This document shows positions 1 to 12,089 of a stretch of DNA of 64,000 bases, piece by piece. A program made the translations under genes and the position numbers. Every line of letters starts with the position of its first letter. The stretch's first letter is position 1. The stretch covers positions 11,915,410 to 11,979,409 of the forward strand of contig NW_004955474.1 in the NCBI RefSeq assembly GCF_000276665.1, given 5' to 3'. Below the pieces are notes generated by a model. The model saw nothing but the letters and a program-made list of their open reading frames with translations. It did no database searches and was not told where the DNA came from. The stretch comes from Chinchilla lanigera (Eukaryota; Chordata; Mammalia; Rodentia; Chinchillidae).

Positions 1-1660
1 ATCTTTTGAATTTCTGTAGAATCTGTAGTTATTTCATCCTTTTCATTCCTTATTGCATAAATGTGAGTTCTTTCCTTTCTTTTTTTGATTAGGTTGGCTA
101 GGGGTTTATCAATTTTATTTTTTCTTTCAAAGAACCAACTCTTTGACTCATTTATTTTTTGGAGGGTTTTCTTTGTCTCAATTGCATTAATTTCTGCCCT
201 AATCTTTATCATCTCCTCCCTTCTTAGGGCTTTGGGCTTGACTTGTTCTTCTTTTTCTAAAAGTTTGAGGTGCAGCATTAGGCTATTTATTTGTTCTCTT
301 TCTGTTTTCCTTATGTGTGAGTTCACCGCTATAAATTTCCCTCTGAGGATTGCTTTCATTGCCTCCCACAGATTCTAGTAAGTTGTATTTACATTTTTGT
401 GTGTTTTAGGTATTTTTAAATTTCCTCTTGAATTTCTTCTGTGACCCATTGGTTGTTCAGGAGGTTTATGTGTAATTTTATGTGTAGTTTTATGTGTAAA
501 GTTTTTATGGAATTTTTGGAATTCCTTTTGTTGTTAATTTCCAATTTCATTGCACTGTGGTCAGAGAATATGCATGGGATAATTTCATTTCTTTTGCTTT
601 TAGGTAGGTATGCTCTATGAGCTAGAGTATGGTCTATTTTGGGGAAAGTCCTATGTACAGCAGAGAAAAAATGTGTATTCTGATGTTGTGGGGTGGAACA
701 CTCTGTATACATCTACTAATTCCATTTGTTCACAGATTTGGTTCAGATCTGTTATTTCCTTGCTGATTTTTTGTCCAGTTCACCTATCTCTTTGTTTCAA
801 AGGGGTGTTGAGGGGGCTGGGGATTTAGCTCAGCGGCAAAAGCGCCTGCCTGGCAAGCGCAAGGTCATGAGTTCGGTTCCCGGTACCGGAGAAAAAACAA
901 ACAAACAAAAAAAAAAAATCAAAGGGGTGTTGAGGTCCCCTATTACAACAGTGTTATTAATTATATGGGTTTTCATGTCTGTTAAGATTTGTCTTATATA
1001 GTTTGGTGCTCTGATATTTGGTGCACACATGTTTATGATTGTTATCTCTTCCTCTTGCAGTTTTCCCCTAACAAGTATGTGGTGACCTTCTTTATCTCTT
1101 TTTATTGTTGTCAATTTGAAGTTTACATTGTCTGCAAACAGAATAGCTACACCTGCTTTTTTTCTGCATTCTTTTTGCATGGAGAATTGTTTTCCATCCT
1201 TTGACTTTCAGTCTATGGATTTGCTTTTGAGCAAAATGTGTTTCCTGCATACAACATATCATTGGATTTTTTTCTTAATCAACTCTGGCAGTCTGTTTCT
1301 TTTGACTGGTGAATTGAGGCCATTTACTTTTATGGTTATAACTGATACGTGTTAGCTTATTATTGTCATGTTATTTATTTGCTGTTGGTTTCCTACTTTT
1401 TCTACCTGTTTAATTGCTTGCTCTACTTGAGGATTCCTTTCTATTCTTGTTCTTGATATTGTGGTCATTTTTTCTCTGTCTAGAATATCATTTAGTTCTC
1501 TTTTGAAGGATGGTTTGGCATCCATGAAGTTCATCAGTTGTTCTTTGTCATGAAAATATTTTATTTCTCCATTAAATTTGAAGGATAGTTTGGCAGGATA
1601 CATCAGTCTTGGTTGGAGGCTGTTTTATCTCAGGACCTGTAATACTTCACTCCAAGCTCT
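1..1660 (-). mobile_element. LINE-1 fragment (copy A), 5'-truncated, runs off left edge
   Basis: Read on the minus strand, 1352-1603 encodes the C-terminal end of L1 ORF1p (begins MYPAKLSF, contains GEIKYF). Then comes the ORF2 endonuclease: 940-1180 includes KAGVAILFAD and NMCAPN, and 416-712 includes FFSAVH and IFSDHSAMKLEINNK. Many stops break the frames, so it is dead. A 12-bp unit (ttatgtgta plus 3 bases) is repeated three times at about 466-500, giving LHIK-type repeats in the translation. The 5' end falls near 1660, inside ORF1, where the sequence jumps to the 3' part of ORF2 of another L1. An ID-like SINE interrupts it. Confidence 0.9.
814..918 (+). mobile_element. ID-like tRNA-derived SINE with 17-bp target site duplication
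   Basis: The head gggctggggatttagctcag carries a pol III A-box-like block, gagttcggttcccgg is the B-box block, and an A-rich tail follows. It is flanked by a perfect 17-bp direct repeat (797-813 and 919-935) that duplicates the L1 target. This shows L1-mediated insertion into L1 copy A, fairly recent because the repeat has not decayed. Confidence 0.93.
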
Positions 1661-4600
1661 TCTTGGTCTAATTTAGTTTAGTGCATGGTGAAAAATATGG
1701 TTTCAGTTTTAATCTTTGGCATGTGTAGATCCCATTTTTCCAGCACCATTTATTAATGAGGCTCTTTCTTCCAGTGCATGTGTTTGGCACTTTTGTCAAA
1801 GATAAGGTGGCTGAGTATGTCTCGAGTTGTTTCTGCATCTTCTAATCTGTTCCATTCTCTTCGGGTCTATTTTTTTTGCCAGTACCACATTGCTTTTATC
1901 ACACTAGCTTCACATTGTAATTCTAAATCAGGGATTGTAAAGCCCCCTGCTTTTGTTGCCCAGATTTGCCTTTACTATTTTAGGTCTTGGTTACAAATGA
2001 ACTTTAGGATTGTTTTCTCTAATTCTGTAAGATATGCTGGTGGAATTTTGATGGCAGTTGCATTAAGTCTGTACAACAGTTTTGGAAGTATGGCCATTTT
2101 CACTATATTGGTTCTTCCTACCCAAGAGCAAGGGATATCTTTCCATTTTCTGATTTTCTCTTCAGTCTCCTTTTACAGAGTACTGTAGTTTTCAACATAG
2201 AGGTCTTTTACATTTTTCATTAGATTGATGCCTAGGTATTTCATTTTTTGGATGCTATTGTGAAAGGTGTTGTTTCCCTAATTTCTCTTTTAGTGAGTTT
2301 GTTATTTAGGTACAGGAAGACTACTGATTTTTGAGCGTTGACTTTGTATCTGGCTATGCTGCTGAATCTGTTTTGTTAAATTTAGCAGTTTTTTAGAGGA
2401 GCTTTTGGGATCTTCCATGTAGAATATCACGTCATCTGCAAATAATGATAGTTTAACGTCTTCCTTTCCTATCCTTATTCCTTTTATTTCTCTCTCTTGC
2501 CTAATTGCTCTGGTGAATGTTTCCAGAACTATATTGAGTAGGAGTGGTGATAGCAGACATCCTTGTTCTGTTCCTGGTTTTAGAGTGAAAGCTTTCAGCT
2601 TTGTCCATTAGCATGATGCTGGCTGTTGACTGGTCACATTTGGCTTTTATCAGATTGAGGTAAAGACCATCTCTTCCATTTTTCTGTAGTGTTTTTTTTA
2701 TCATGGATCAGTGCTGGACTTGGTCAAAAGCTTTTTCTACATCTCCTGAGATGATCATATGGTGCTTGACTCTGTTAATATGGTGTACTGTATTTATGAA
2801 TTTACATACATTGAAACATCCCTGCATTCCTGGATGAATCCCGTGTGGTTATGGTGTATAATCTTCTTAATGATTTGCTGCATTCTGTTTGCCAGTATCT
2901 TCCTCATGATTTTTGCATCTATGTTCAATAAGGAGACTGGCCTGCAGTTCTCTTTCTTAGGTCCTTTTTCAGTTTTAGTATCAGAATAATACTTGCTTCC
3001 AGGAATGAATTTGGGAGTATTGCTTTCCTTTCAATTTCATTAAAGAGTTTCAAAAGTAGTAGTACTAGGTCTTCTCTAAATTTCTTATAGAATTCAGCAG
3101 TGAATCCGTCAAGGTCTGGGCTTTTCTTTGTTGGTAGGTTTTTAATTACATCTTCTATTTCATTGATTGATATTGGCTTATTTAAGATTTTTATATCTTT
3201 GTGATTCAGCTTTGGTAATTCATATGTGTCTAGGCATCTATCCAATTCTTCTGCATTTTACATCTTATTAGAATACAAGCTCTCAAAGTAGGTAAAGATG
3301 ATCTTCTGGATTTCTTCAGGGTCCATTATGATTTCACCCTTTTCATTCCTAATTGTGTGGATTTGAGTCTTTTCTTTCCTTTTCTTGATAAGTTTGGCTA
3401 AGGGCTTGTCTATTTTATGTATATTTCAAAGAATAAACTCTTTGATTGAATGATTCTTTGTACTGTATTGTTTTCTTAGTCTTCATGCATTAATTTCTGC
3501 TCTGATGTTTATAAGTTCCTCCCTCATAGGAACTTTGGGCTTGTCCTGTTCTTTTTCTGGAAATTTGAGGTTCAACATTAAGTTGTTTATTTGAAGATGC
3601 TCTATTTTCCTGATATGAGCATTCACTGCTATAAATTTCCCTCTTAGGACTGCTATCATTGTGTCCCATAAGTTCCAGTATGTTATATTTTCATTATCAT
3701 TTAATTGTAGAAACAGTCTAATTTCTTCTTTAATTTCATCTGTGACCCATTGGTCATTCAAGAGGGTGTTATTTAATTTCTGTGTAATTATAAAGTTCTT
3801 GGGTTTCATCTGCCATTGATTTCCAATTTCATTGCAGTATGGTCTGATAATATACATGGAGAATTTTGATTCCTTTGCATTTACTTAAGCATGTTCTATG
3901 AGCTAGTATGTGGTCTATTTTGGAGAACATCCCATCCTGTGTGCAGCTGAGAAGAATGTGTATGCTGATGTTGTGGGGTGAAACACTCCGCAAACAGCTA
4001 AGTGCATCTGTTTAAAAGTTTAGTTCAGTTTTAATATATCCTTGTTGATTTTTTTGTCGTTTATCTGTCTTTTTGTGATTGAGATCCCCCAATACAATTG
4101 TATTAGTGCTTATGTAATCTTTCATGTCTGTTAATTTTTTTTATATAGTTGGGTGCACTGGTATTTGTTGTATACATATTTATGATGGTTTTCTCTTCCT
4201 CTTGGGTTGTTCCCTTTACAAGGGTGTAGTAACCTTCTTTGTCTCTCTTAATCAGTCTTGGCTTGAAATTCACTTTGCAAATAAAATAGATATGCCTGCT
4301 TTTTTCTGAGTTGTGGTCTCATGGAGTATTGTCTTCCATCCTTTGACTTTTAGTCTATGAATTTCTTTTTGAATTAAATGTGCTTACTGTATGGAGCATA
4401 TTGTTGGACCTGGCTTCTTCACCCATTCTGCCAGTCTGTGTCTTTCGATTGGTGAATTGAAACCATTGACATTAATGTTCATAACTGACATGTATTGATT
4501 TATCCTTGTTGTATTTTCCTGTTGTTGATGCCCCTTCTTTTTTCCCTCATCTGTTTAATTATTTGCCTTACCCGGTGGATTCCTTCTGTTGGGGTTCATG

Positions 4601-5217
4601 GAGTTGTAGTCCTTCTAGAATATTCTTCAAAACATTTTGGAGTACTAGCTGGTCATCATAAACTTTCCTCAGCTATTCTTTGTCATAGAACTATTTTATT
4701 TCTCTATCAGTTTTGAAAGATATTTTTTGTAGGATACATCAGCCTGGGTTGGAGGTTGTTTTCCTTTAGAGCTTGAAATACTTCACTCCAAGCTCTCATT
4801 GACTTGAGGGTTTGTTCTGAGATGTGAACTGTGATTCTGATGGTTTTTCCTTTACAGGTGATTTGTTTCTTTTCCCTAACAGCTTTTAAGATTCTATTCT
4901 TGTTTTGAACTTTTGGAGTCTTCACTATGATATGCCTGGCTGTCATTTTTGTATCATAGTTAATTGGAGTTCTATATGCCTCATTTAAGTGTATGTCAAT
5001 TTTTTTTCCCTACCAGGGAAGTTTTCTGCTATGACATTTGTGAACAGTTTTGTTATATATCATTTATATCATATCCTGCTTTTTCATTGACTCAATTCAA
5101 TCTTATTCTTCTTTGCCTCATCTAGCAGCTGCTGGATGGATTTCTCATGGTCTCTTGCTATTTTTAAGAAGTCTTTCTTTTCACAGTTGCTAACCATAGC
5201 CTGTCTTCTATATCTGA

Positions 5218-5430
5218 GATTCTGTCCTCACATAGGCTTTCTTTTCTTTTCTTTTCTTTTCTTTTCTTTTCTTTTCTTTTCTTTGTCTTTTCGAGACAGG
5301 GTCTTGCTATGCAGTTCAGGCTATCCTTGAGCTCACTTTGTAGCCCAGGCTGATCTCAAACTTGCCATGATCCTCCTGCCTCAGCCTCCTGAGTGCTGGT
5401 ATTACAGGCATGTACCACCACATCTGGCTG
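5218..5430 (-). mobile_element. B1-type SINE, reverse, with long (CTTTT)n tail
   Basis: Reverse complement of a B1 (gagacagggtcttgctatgc ... ctgagtgctggtattacaggc). Its A-rich tail has become a pure CTTTT array at about 5231-5284. It interrupts L1 copy B. Confidence 0.88.
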
Positions 5431-5506
5431 CTGCAGATACTTTTAATGAAATTTTATTCTACTGGATATCTGCTTGAATCTGTCTTGTTGATTCCATTTC
5501 TTTCTT

Positions 5507-5597
5507 TTTTTTTTTTTTTTTCCGGTACCGGGAACCAAACTCACGACCTTGCGCTTGCCAGGCAGGCGCTTTTGCCGCTGAGCTAAATCCCCAGCCC
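5507..5597 (-). mobile_element. ID-like SINE in L1 ORF1
   Basis: Reverse-oriented ID-like SINE (T run, ccggtaccgggaaccaaactc, then gctgagctaaatccccagcc). A perfect 14-bp direct repeat tccatttctttctt sits at 5493-5506 and 5598-5611. It splits the ORF1 coiled-coil coding sequence of L1 copy B. Confidence 0.92.
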
Positions 5598-7355
5598 TCC
5601 ATTTCTTTCTTATGCTGAGCAATCATAGCTTCCATCATTTTCTTAAGCTCCTCTATTTTTATCTGTATCTGCTCTAGAGTCATTAAGCATACTTTCCATG
5701 TTGGACACTATCTCTACAGTTATCTGAGAAGTTATTTCTGGGTTAAATTTTTTTCAATTGCTTTGTTGTTACCACTTCAGAGAGGCCTGGTGAGTGGCTT
5801 TCAAACTGTCCCACCTCATTGCTCTCTGGGTGTGGCTTTGGTGAATTGGATGTCTGGGTCTTTCTTTTTTTTTTGTAGGTTTAATTCCTGGGTTGATCTT
5901 TGTAAATTGCTTATGATGAGTTCCTTTATTGCTAGTATTTAGAACATTAGGAAATCACTACTTCTCTGAGGTTTCTCCCAGGTGTAACTGGTTTTGGGGT
6001 TTTGAGTCTATAGCAAGATCCTATCTCTTCAATTTGTTGGGGATGAGAAGTTTATGCCTGAATGATGCAAGCCCTGGCTCTTTGGCACTGTGCAACAGTA
6101 TTTTCTATGATCCTTAGTCAATCTCCATCTTGGAATACCAGGAAGAACAGCTGATTTGAACAATTATGTAACTTTAGCAAAGTGGTACCATTAGCAATAA
6201 CAATACCATCAAACACTGCCTAGAAAATGACAAACTGAGGTAATCATTAATTTGCCACCTTTAACTGTATGAACTAGATTTGTGGTTATATTACAGAACC
6301 TAAAACAAACCAGAAAATTATATACAGTATAAAGTCCTTAGTATGTGAATTTTACTCTCTGGGGTAAAAATATGAAAGGAGTTAGGGTGAAAATAGAGAA
6401 GCAGAAGAGGGAGAGATTATAAGTAAGGCTGGAGGACAAAGGGGGATCATGCTAACTTTGAGGAACTGGTACAGAAGACTGATGGGAAAGAGAAACAGAA
6501 AAGATAAAAAGAACATGATATAACAACAACTACAAAGAGGCTGGAAACCACATTCACATTCATATTAAAATAATATCAAACAATGACAGAGAAAAAAAGC
6601 CAAAAACCAAAACAAAACCACCACAACAACAAAAAACAAATGAGAGATAGAGAAAAAAGTCCACTTCCAGGTTTGTCACTGGTAGACAACTTGTGGAGAC
6701 AGAATCCAGTGTTGATTTATCCCAGCAAGCCAGCAGTAGCTTCATGGTGGGCTAGTGGATAATCTCAGTAAGCCTGAACCTTTATTTCCTCTGAATTTCA
6801 GTCTTTATTCTGGCGATGGGGGCCAAGACCAGACCCATTCAGCCTGCAACACTCTGCACACCTACCACACAGGGCCTTAATCCAGCTGGGAGTTACTAGA
6901 TGCAGCAAACAGCCGCTCTGAGTTCTGAGCTCAACTGGCCCCCTCCAAGACGGCTCCCGACCAAAAGCTTTCTCCCACAGGATGACCAAGCCCCTGTCAC
7001 TCAGCCCTAGCTAGTGCAGTCCTTCACGTCCACTGCTCCCCTCCACTGCTGTTTCTCTCCATGGTGGCCTCTGGGGTCACCAGTAGTCATCGTGTGTCTA
7101 TAGGCTTGAACAACTCCTCTTGTTCCATGAGCCCCATCCTAGAGAGAAGGCATCACATGCCATTTCCTTCTTCACTGAAGTTTCTCTCTTCACTCTCTCT
7201 GTGGACTTCGATTCTCACTTCAGATCCTTCCTGGGCCTGGGGGACCCACTTCCCTCCTCTTGTCTTCCTCATGTTGCTATATTCCATTGTCTGGACAGCA
7301 ATTCTCAGAGAGGCTCTTTCTCTGCTGCTTACCACTCTGCCATCTTGGTCCAAAG

Positions 7356-7500
7356 CACTTTTTTTTTTTTTTTTAATTTTTAAAATTTTGAGACAGTGTC
7401 TAAGTCACTAAGTTGTTTTTGCTGGGCTCTAACTTGGAATCCTTCAGCTTCACCCTCCCAGAGGACTAGGAATGCAAATGAGTGTTCCATGCCCAGCTGA
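7356..7500 (-). mobile_element. Old B1-like SINE, reverse
   Basis: A T-rich tail, then ttgagacagtgtctaagtca and a diverged B1 body ending near catgcccagctga. It abuts the 5' end of L1 copy B. Confidence 0.6.
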
Positions 7501-7540
7501 TATATTTCTTTAAGTCCTATAAATTGATATAATAACCAAA

Positions 7541-7570
7541 GATATCTATCTATCGATCGATCTATCTATC
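7541..7570. repeat. (CTAT/CGAT)n microsatellite
   Basis: Short imperfect tetranucleotide run (atctatctatcgatcgatctatctatc). Confidence 0.85.
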
Positions 7571-7758
7571 CAGGGGGACTGGAAGAGTGCAATTATGGGC
7601 TGAATTATGCCACGCTAAAATTCATATGTTGAAGTCCTGATCCATAAAATGTGACTATTTGTAAATAGGACCTTTAAAGAAGTAATTAAAGGAAAAGGAG
7701 GTTATATAGGTGGACCAAATTCAATATGACTGATGTCCTTGTACAAAAAGGAGATTAG

Positions 7759-7852
7759 GGGGTTGGGTATGTAGTTCATTGACAGAGAGCTTGCCTAGCA
7801 TATGTGAAGTCCCGGGTTCAATCTCCAGAATTGAGGGAAAAAATAACTAAAA
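7759..7852 (+). mobile_element. ID-like SINE
   Basis: gggttgggtatgtagttcat head, ccgggttcaatctccag B-box block and A-rich tail. It is flanked by short imperfect repeats (aggagattag / agaggattag). Confidence 0.82.
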
Positions 7853-8795
7853 AGAGGATTAGGACACAAGCACACACACATGCAAAAACCCTGGAGGAGG
7901 ATGGTACTTGACTGTCCCCTTTGCTGGTTGGAGAGGGTGTGGCTTAGCCAGTGACTGCCTGCTCCTCCCTCCCTCCCCCATTTCCCTTTGCTCTCCATTT
8001 TATCCCAGTGGACCGGAACAGTTTGCTTCAGTGTCCTCCCTGGCTAGCAAACTGCCATTCTCCACTCCAGCATGAGTGCAGCCAGACAGGTAGTATGGTG
8101 CCTCCCCCCACTCCCACCATGTCAGACAATATTGTTGCATTTTTGAGAACAGAGAGGCATGCGCCCTGGAATGGTTAAGATCAGAAAGAGATGGATCTGG
8201 TCCCCTTATTTGCATACCCAGCACTCACAGCAAGCCTTCTAGATTTCCTGCTTTTATCCCCAGACTTGCAGCTGTTACAAAAGTAGCACTTCCCAGAAAC
8301 CTTCTGGGTTTTAGTCTAGCACAGCTCCCTCCTGTGTAGTGGGCCTCCTGTGGCTCTGTTAAAATAAAGATTCACTTTGGTGTTACTGTAAACCTGCTTA
8401 TGATTTATTTCTCAGGCCATGTAGACATCAGTAGTCCTGTAAATCCACTTAGGATTTTTATCCTTAGTGTAGATAGAGCAAATTAATACACAGAAGTGTA
8501 GCACTGAAGATCACCAGAAAACAGCAGCCAACAAAGCCCAGCAGCAGAGACAGCGCCTGTTAGAGTAGAACTACTGTGTCCAGTACAAGATGGCATCGGA
8601 CCAGCAATAGCAATGACCAGCAGCTGACTGTGTCAGCTCTCAGCATCCAGTATTACCTGCTGTCATCTGGTGATGTCAGCACTGCTAGTAGATCTGCGCT
8701 TTGCCAATTCAAGATCTTCTTCTCAATGGAGCAATAGAACCTAGGCTGATTGGCAGTAACCCTTCTGACACTTCTAGCCTCAAGAATCCTGAGAT

Positions 8796-8890
8796 GGACA
8801 GGGAATATAGCTCAGCAACACAGCACCTGCCTGGCAAGTGTAAGGTTTGGAGTTCAATTTCCAGTACTAAAAAAAAAAAAAAAAAAAAAA
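8796..8890 (+). mobile_element. ID-like SINE
   Basis: gacagggaatatagctcagc, tggagttcaatttccagtac, then a pure A run (about 8868-8889). It splits the 3' end of the MLT1-like LTR. Confidence 0.85.
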
Positions 8891-8962
8891 CCATGAGAAA
8901 ACAAACTTGTATGGTTTAAGCCACCCAGAGTAGCACCATTGTTGCAGCAGTCCTAACAAATT

Positions 8963-9535
8963 GAGTTCAGCACTCTCCGCATGCTGTACAGTGTCTCCCA
9001 GGGGTGTTTAATGTGAAAGAGATCTTCCGGTAGCCACATCTATGAGGGGAAGACATGTTGTACTCTGAAGTGTATGGTTGCTTTACAAGAATCATTTGGG
9101 AGAGTAGTTTAAGAACATCCTATTTGTTGTGCTAAATTTATAACTCCAGGAAACAAGTAAATATGCATCAAATCACCTGTGAAATTTCAGTATGGTTCTC
9201 CCGTTAAGAATATGTGGGCTGAACAAAGAGGCTGGAAGTCAGGACTCATAGCTTTAACAGCAACATAAACTTGTTCCTTTGATTGGAAAGTATGACTAAT
9301 GACACAGGTCATTGTCTTACTGTCACAGGGATTGTGAAGAGTGATCCAGCAGTGAGCTGACTGCACAGAGCATCATGGAAACAACGGTTCCCTCATATTC
9401 AAGTTTCCTGGGAAGCTGCTAGATACAGAACTCTTGTTTCTTTAACCATTTAATAATCAGCTCTATGGAATTCAGAGCCACATCTTGTTTTTGCAAATAA
9501 TTTTTCAATGTAAGCAATACTATCCTGTTTTATTT
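8963..9535. other. No recognisable feature
   Basis: I see no coding, RNA or clear repeat signature. It is probably old, decayed repeat or unique intronic sequence. Confidence 0.5.
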
Positions 9536-9615
9536 TATTTTTATTATTGGGGATTGAACCTGGAACCTCATGCATGCTAGGCAAGTGCTCTTCCACTGAG
9601 CTACATCCTGCTATT
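9536..9615 (-). mobile_element. Old ID-like/tRNA-derived SINE, reverse
   Basis: ttattggggattgaacctgg ... cactgagctacatcc is the reverse complement of an older ID-type SINE. Short repeats of ctattttaa/ctgttttatttt type flank it. Confidence 0.75.
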
Positions 9616-10121
9616 TTAAACAGCCTTGTAATTTGTATATGTAATTTCTAGGAAGGTCAAATAACAGAATTAAAGTATTTCCATTTAGATCACTTAGGAA
9701 CACCTGTTCTCTCTTTCTTTTAGCCTTAAGTATAATCTCATTTCCATTACATAGAGAAAAATAGTAATTTACAGTGGAGACAGGTTGGAGCCTTCAGTAA
9801 AATGATCCAAGTTGGCATAACCAGTAATATTTCTTGGTATGAGACCCAGAAAATAACAGCATCACTTCTGTGGTATTCCTGGCAAACACACATAACTTGA
9901 ATCCAAGAACTTCAAACACATCACAGTAAGGAATAGGCTGACTGTGAATGGACTTCCTGTATGCTTCAAGTGTCAAGGTGATGACAGACCAAAGAAAGGA
10001 AAAAAAAAAAGAAGACCAAGGAATTGTTTCATATTACATGAGACAAATGAAACAGGACAACTAAGTGCAATGGTGGATCCTGGGTCAAAAATGTTTTTTC
10101 TTTTATTATTAAAAAAAAAAA

Positions 10122-10238
10122 AATTGGTAGCCAGGCCTGGTGGCATATCCTGTAACCCAGCATGGGGAGGTTGAGGGAGGAGGACTGTAGGTTCGCGTTT
10201 CACTTTGACAACTTAGAAAGACCCTGTCTCACCATTTA
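10122..10238 (+). mobile_element. B1-like SINE, diverged
   Basis: gtagccaggcctggtggcat ... gaaagaccctgtctcacca: a B1 body with no second arm. Confidence 0.75.
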
Positions 10239-10420
10239 AAAAAAAGAGAGAACTGGGAATGTAGCTCAGTGAAAAGACCCTGGGTTCGACCCCCCATTAA
10301 ATTAATAAACAAACAAATAAATAAATAGGACCAGGGGTGCAGCTCAATGGAGAGCAACTGCCTACCCAGCACATGTAAGGCCCTAGCTTCAATACTCAGC
10401 ACCACAAATTAAAAAGAGTA
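10239..10420 (+). mobile_element. Two tandem old ID-like SINEs
   Basis: Unit one is aactgggaatgtagctcagt ... gggttcgaccccccatt with an (AAATA)n-like tail. Unit two is caggggtgcagctcaatgga ... tcaatactcagcaccac. Together with the preceding B1 they form a three-SINE cluster. Confidence 0.75.
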
Positions 10421-10599
10421 AGAGACAGAGACATAAATGAGAGGCAGAGAGAACAGAAAAATATTAATGGGACAAGTGGTTCAATTTAAATCCATTATTC
10501 ATACACGATAATCATGTAGCAATATTATTTCCTGATTTCAATATTTGTACTGTGGTGATACAAGGGAATGCTTTGTTTTGTTTTCATTTTGTGGTTTTT

Positions 10600-10757
10600 T
10601 TGTGTTTTTTTTTTTTGTCTTTTTGAGACAGGGTCTCGATATGCAGTGCTGGCCTTGAATTCACTTTGTAGCCCAGGCTGGTCTCAAAATCGCAACAATC
10701 CTCCTGCCTCAGCCTCTGGAGTGCTGGGATTACAGGCGTGCACCACTATGCCCGGCT
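10600..10757 (-). mobile_element. B1-type SINE, reverse
   Basis: T run, ttttgagacagggtctcgat, internal duplication (tagcccaggctggtctc) and ctgggattacaggcgtgc, ending in gcccggc. Well preserved. Confidence 0.92.
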
Positions 10758-11006
10758 TTCATTTTGTTTTGAAGTGGCTAAGTATTAACTGACCTCATGT
10801 CTGCAAGTTATTCTCAGCTTTTAAAATCTAGCTATAAAAAGCTGTTAATTTAAGGAATTTAGATGAGAATATTAAGAATCACTTGTGGTATATTATAATT
10901 TTAACTGAAGTTTTAAAAGTATACTGTATAATCTCAGTTTAAAAGGAACTTAGAAGAAAAATCTAATACAGTACTCCTATTACCTCCACCCTAACTTATA
11001 TTTCTT

Positions 11007-11106
11007 AATTTTTTTTTTTTTTTTTTTTTTTTTGGTGCTGGGGATCAAACCCAGGGCTTTGTGCATACAAGGCAAGAACTCTACCACTGAACCACATCCC
11101 CAGCCC
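11007..11106 (-). mobile_element. Old ID-like SINE, reverse, with poly(T) tail
   Basis: A run of about 25 T, then ggtgctggggatcaaaccca ... accacatccccagccc. Confidence 0.85.
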
Positions 11107-11245
11107 TTACTGCTTGAAATTATAGTCAGACTGAAAAGACTTCATATATTTTCAGTTTCTTTACATTGGAAAATAAAAGTTCATGGTGGCATTCTTTTCA
11201 CTGGCAGCTAATTCTGAGCATGTTCTATGATTACATAGTTTTCTC

Positions 11246-11663
11246 AGTCCATTTTGTATTGCTATAACAAAAGACCTGAAGGTGGGTAGCACATGCCAGT
11301 GACCCAGCATGAAAGTAGGGAGAAGAGAAGAAGAAATTGATTTAGTTTGCATTTGTGGGAGTTCATGGGTTTGGTGACATCATCTGCAAGGCTCTCATGA
11401 GGGCCCTGTGTCACAATATGACAGTGAAATGGAAAGGGAACTGGTTACATGCAAAAGAGACGAAGCATGCAGACTGGCTTTGCTTTATGACAACCTACTT
11501 TTGCAGTACTAATCCAGTTCCAAGACTTCTAGAACTCCCACAGGCAGCATTAATCTATTCCTGAGGGTGGAGCTCCCACAGTCTAATTAGCTCTACCAAC
11601 TCCTCACATTCCATGCCAGGGACCAAGCTTCGAGCATGAGCCTTTGGAGGACAAACCACAGCA
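11246..11663 (-). mobile_element. MaLR-type LTR, antisense
   Basis: Starts cagtccattttgtattgctataacaaaa (antisense LTR end) and finishes gagcctttggaggacaaaccacagca, both typical of MLT1/MST-type MaLR LTRs read backwards. The middle is diverged. Confidence 0.6.
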
Positions 11664-11826
11664 ATAATAACTTTTTCTGTTGGCAAGAGGAACAACTACT
11701 ATTTGATTTTGGACACATTACATTCACTTTACCATCATTTATAAAGTAACTACTACATGCCACTCACTGTGATAGATTTAGGGATAAAGTATACATGGAT
11801 GTGACTTAAAGGATCTTACTGATCTC

Positions 11827-11912
11827 GGGGCTGGGGATTTAGCTCAGCGGCACAGCGCCTGCCTGGCAAGTGCAAGGTCATGAGTTTGATTCCCGGTACC
11901 TGTGGGGGGAGG
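11827..11912 (+). mobile_element. ID-like SINE
   Basis: ggggctggggatttagctca, gcacagcgcctgcctggc, gattcccggtacc. The tail is G-rich rather than A-rich, which is unusual. Flanks repeat atcttactgatctc on both sides (before 11827 and at 11917-11930). Confidence 0.9.
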
Positions 11913-11974
11913 GGAATCTTACTGATCTCAGTAAGACAGACAGACGTAAATGAATAATTATAATAAAGTAATGT

Positions 11975-11978
<4 letters not shown>

Positions 11979-12016
<38 letters not shown>
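11979..12016 (+). repeat. (GT)n microsatellite
   Basis: Uninterrupted GT dinucleotide run of about 19 units. Confidence 0.97.
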
Positions 12017-12018
<2 letters not shown>

Positions 12019-12089
12019 TTACCCTTATACAAAAATGATCAGTTCACAGGGAGCACAGATAAACAAAAAATTGGAAAAAATTCTTAAGA

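Larger units (their letters stand above)
1661..7352 (-). mobile_element. LINE-1 copy B, near full length at the 5' end
   Basis: On the minus strand the 5' UTR starts at about 7352 with a ccaagatggcagagtgg-type L1 start and runs to about 5850. ORF1 follows at 5690-4700: 4707-4946 holds ARHIIVKTPKVQNKNRIL and 5459-5683 the coiled-coil part, split by a SINE. ORF2 runs leftwards to about 1670. RT signatures are visible: KSPDLDGF near 3100 and the catalytic FADD at 2431-2442. Stops and frameshifts disable both ORFs. The 3' end is missing here because copy A abuts it at about 1660, which fits copy A having inserted into copy B. Confidence 0.88.
7595..8962 (+). mobile_element. MaLR/MLT1-like LTR, interrupted
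   Basis: The start (gctgaattatgccacgctaaaattcatatgttgaagtcc ... ccaatatgactgatgtcctt pattern) and the end (cttctagcctcaagaatcc, then ggtttaagccacccagag ... agcagtcctaacaaattgag) match the two ends of MLT1-type LTRs. The middle (about 7890-8640) does not match. It contains a TTAAAATAAAG poly(A)-like stretch near 8360 and may be another LTR inserted inside. Two ID-like SINEs are also nested here. Confidence 0.6.

Noticed and set aside
814..918. tRNA-like A and B boxes here and in the other ID copies could be called tRNA genes
   Set aside because: A tails, target site duplications and many copies identify them as tRNA-derived SINEs; no full cloverleaf with acceptor stem is present.
5231..5284. 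Regularly spaced repeats as a CRISPR-like array
   Set aside because: It is a simple pentamer microsatellite; there are no spacers, and the genome is mammalian.
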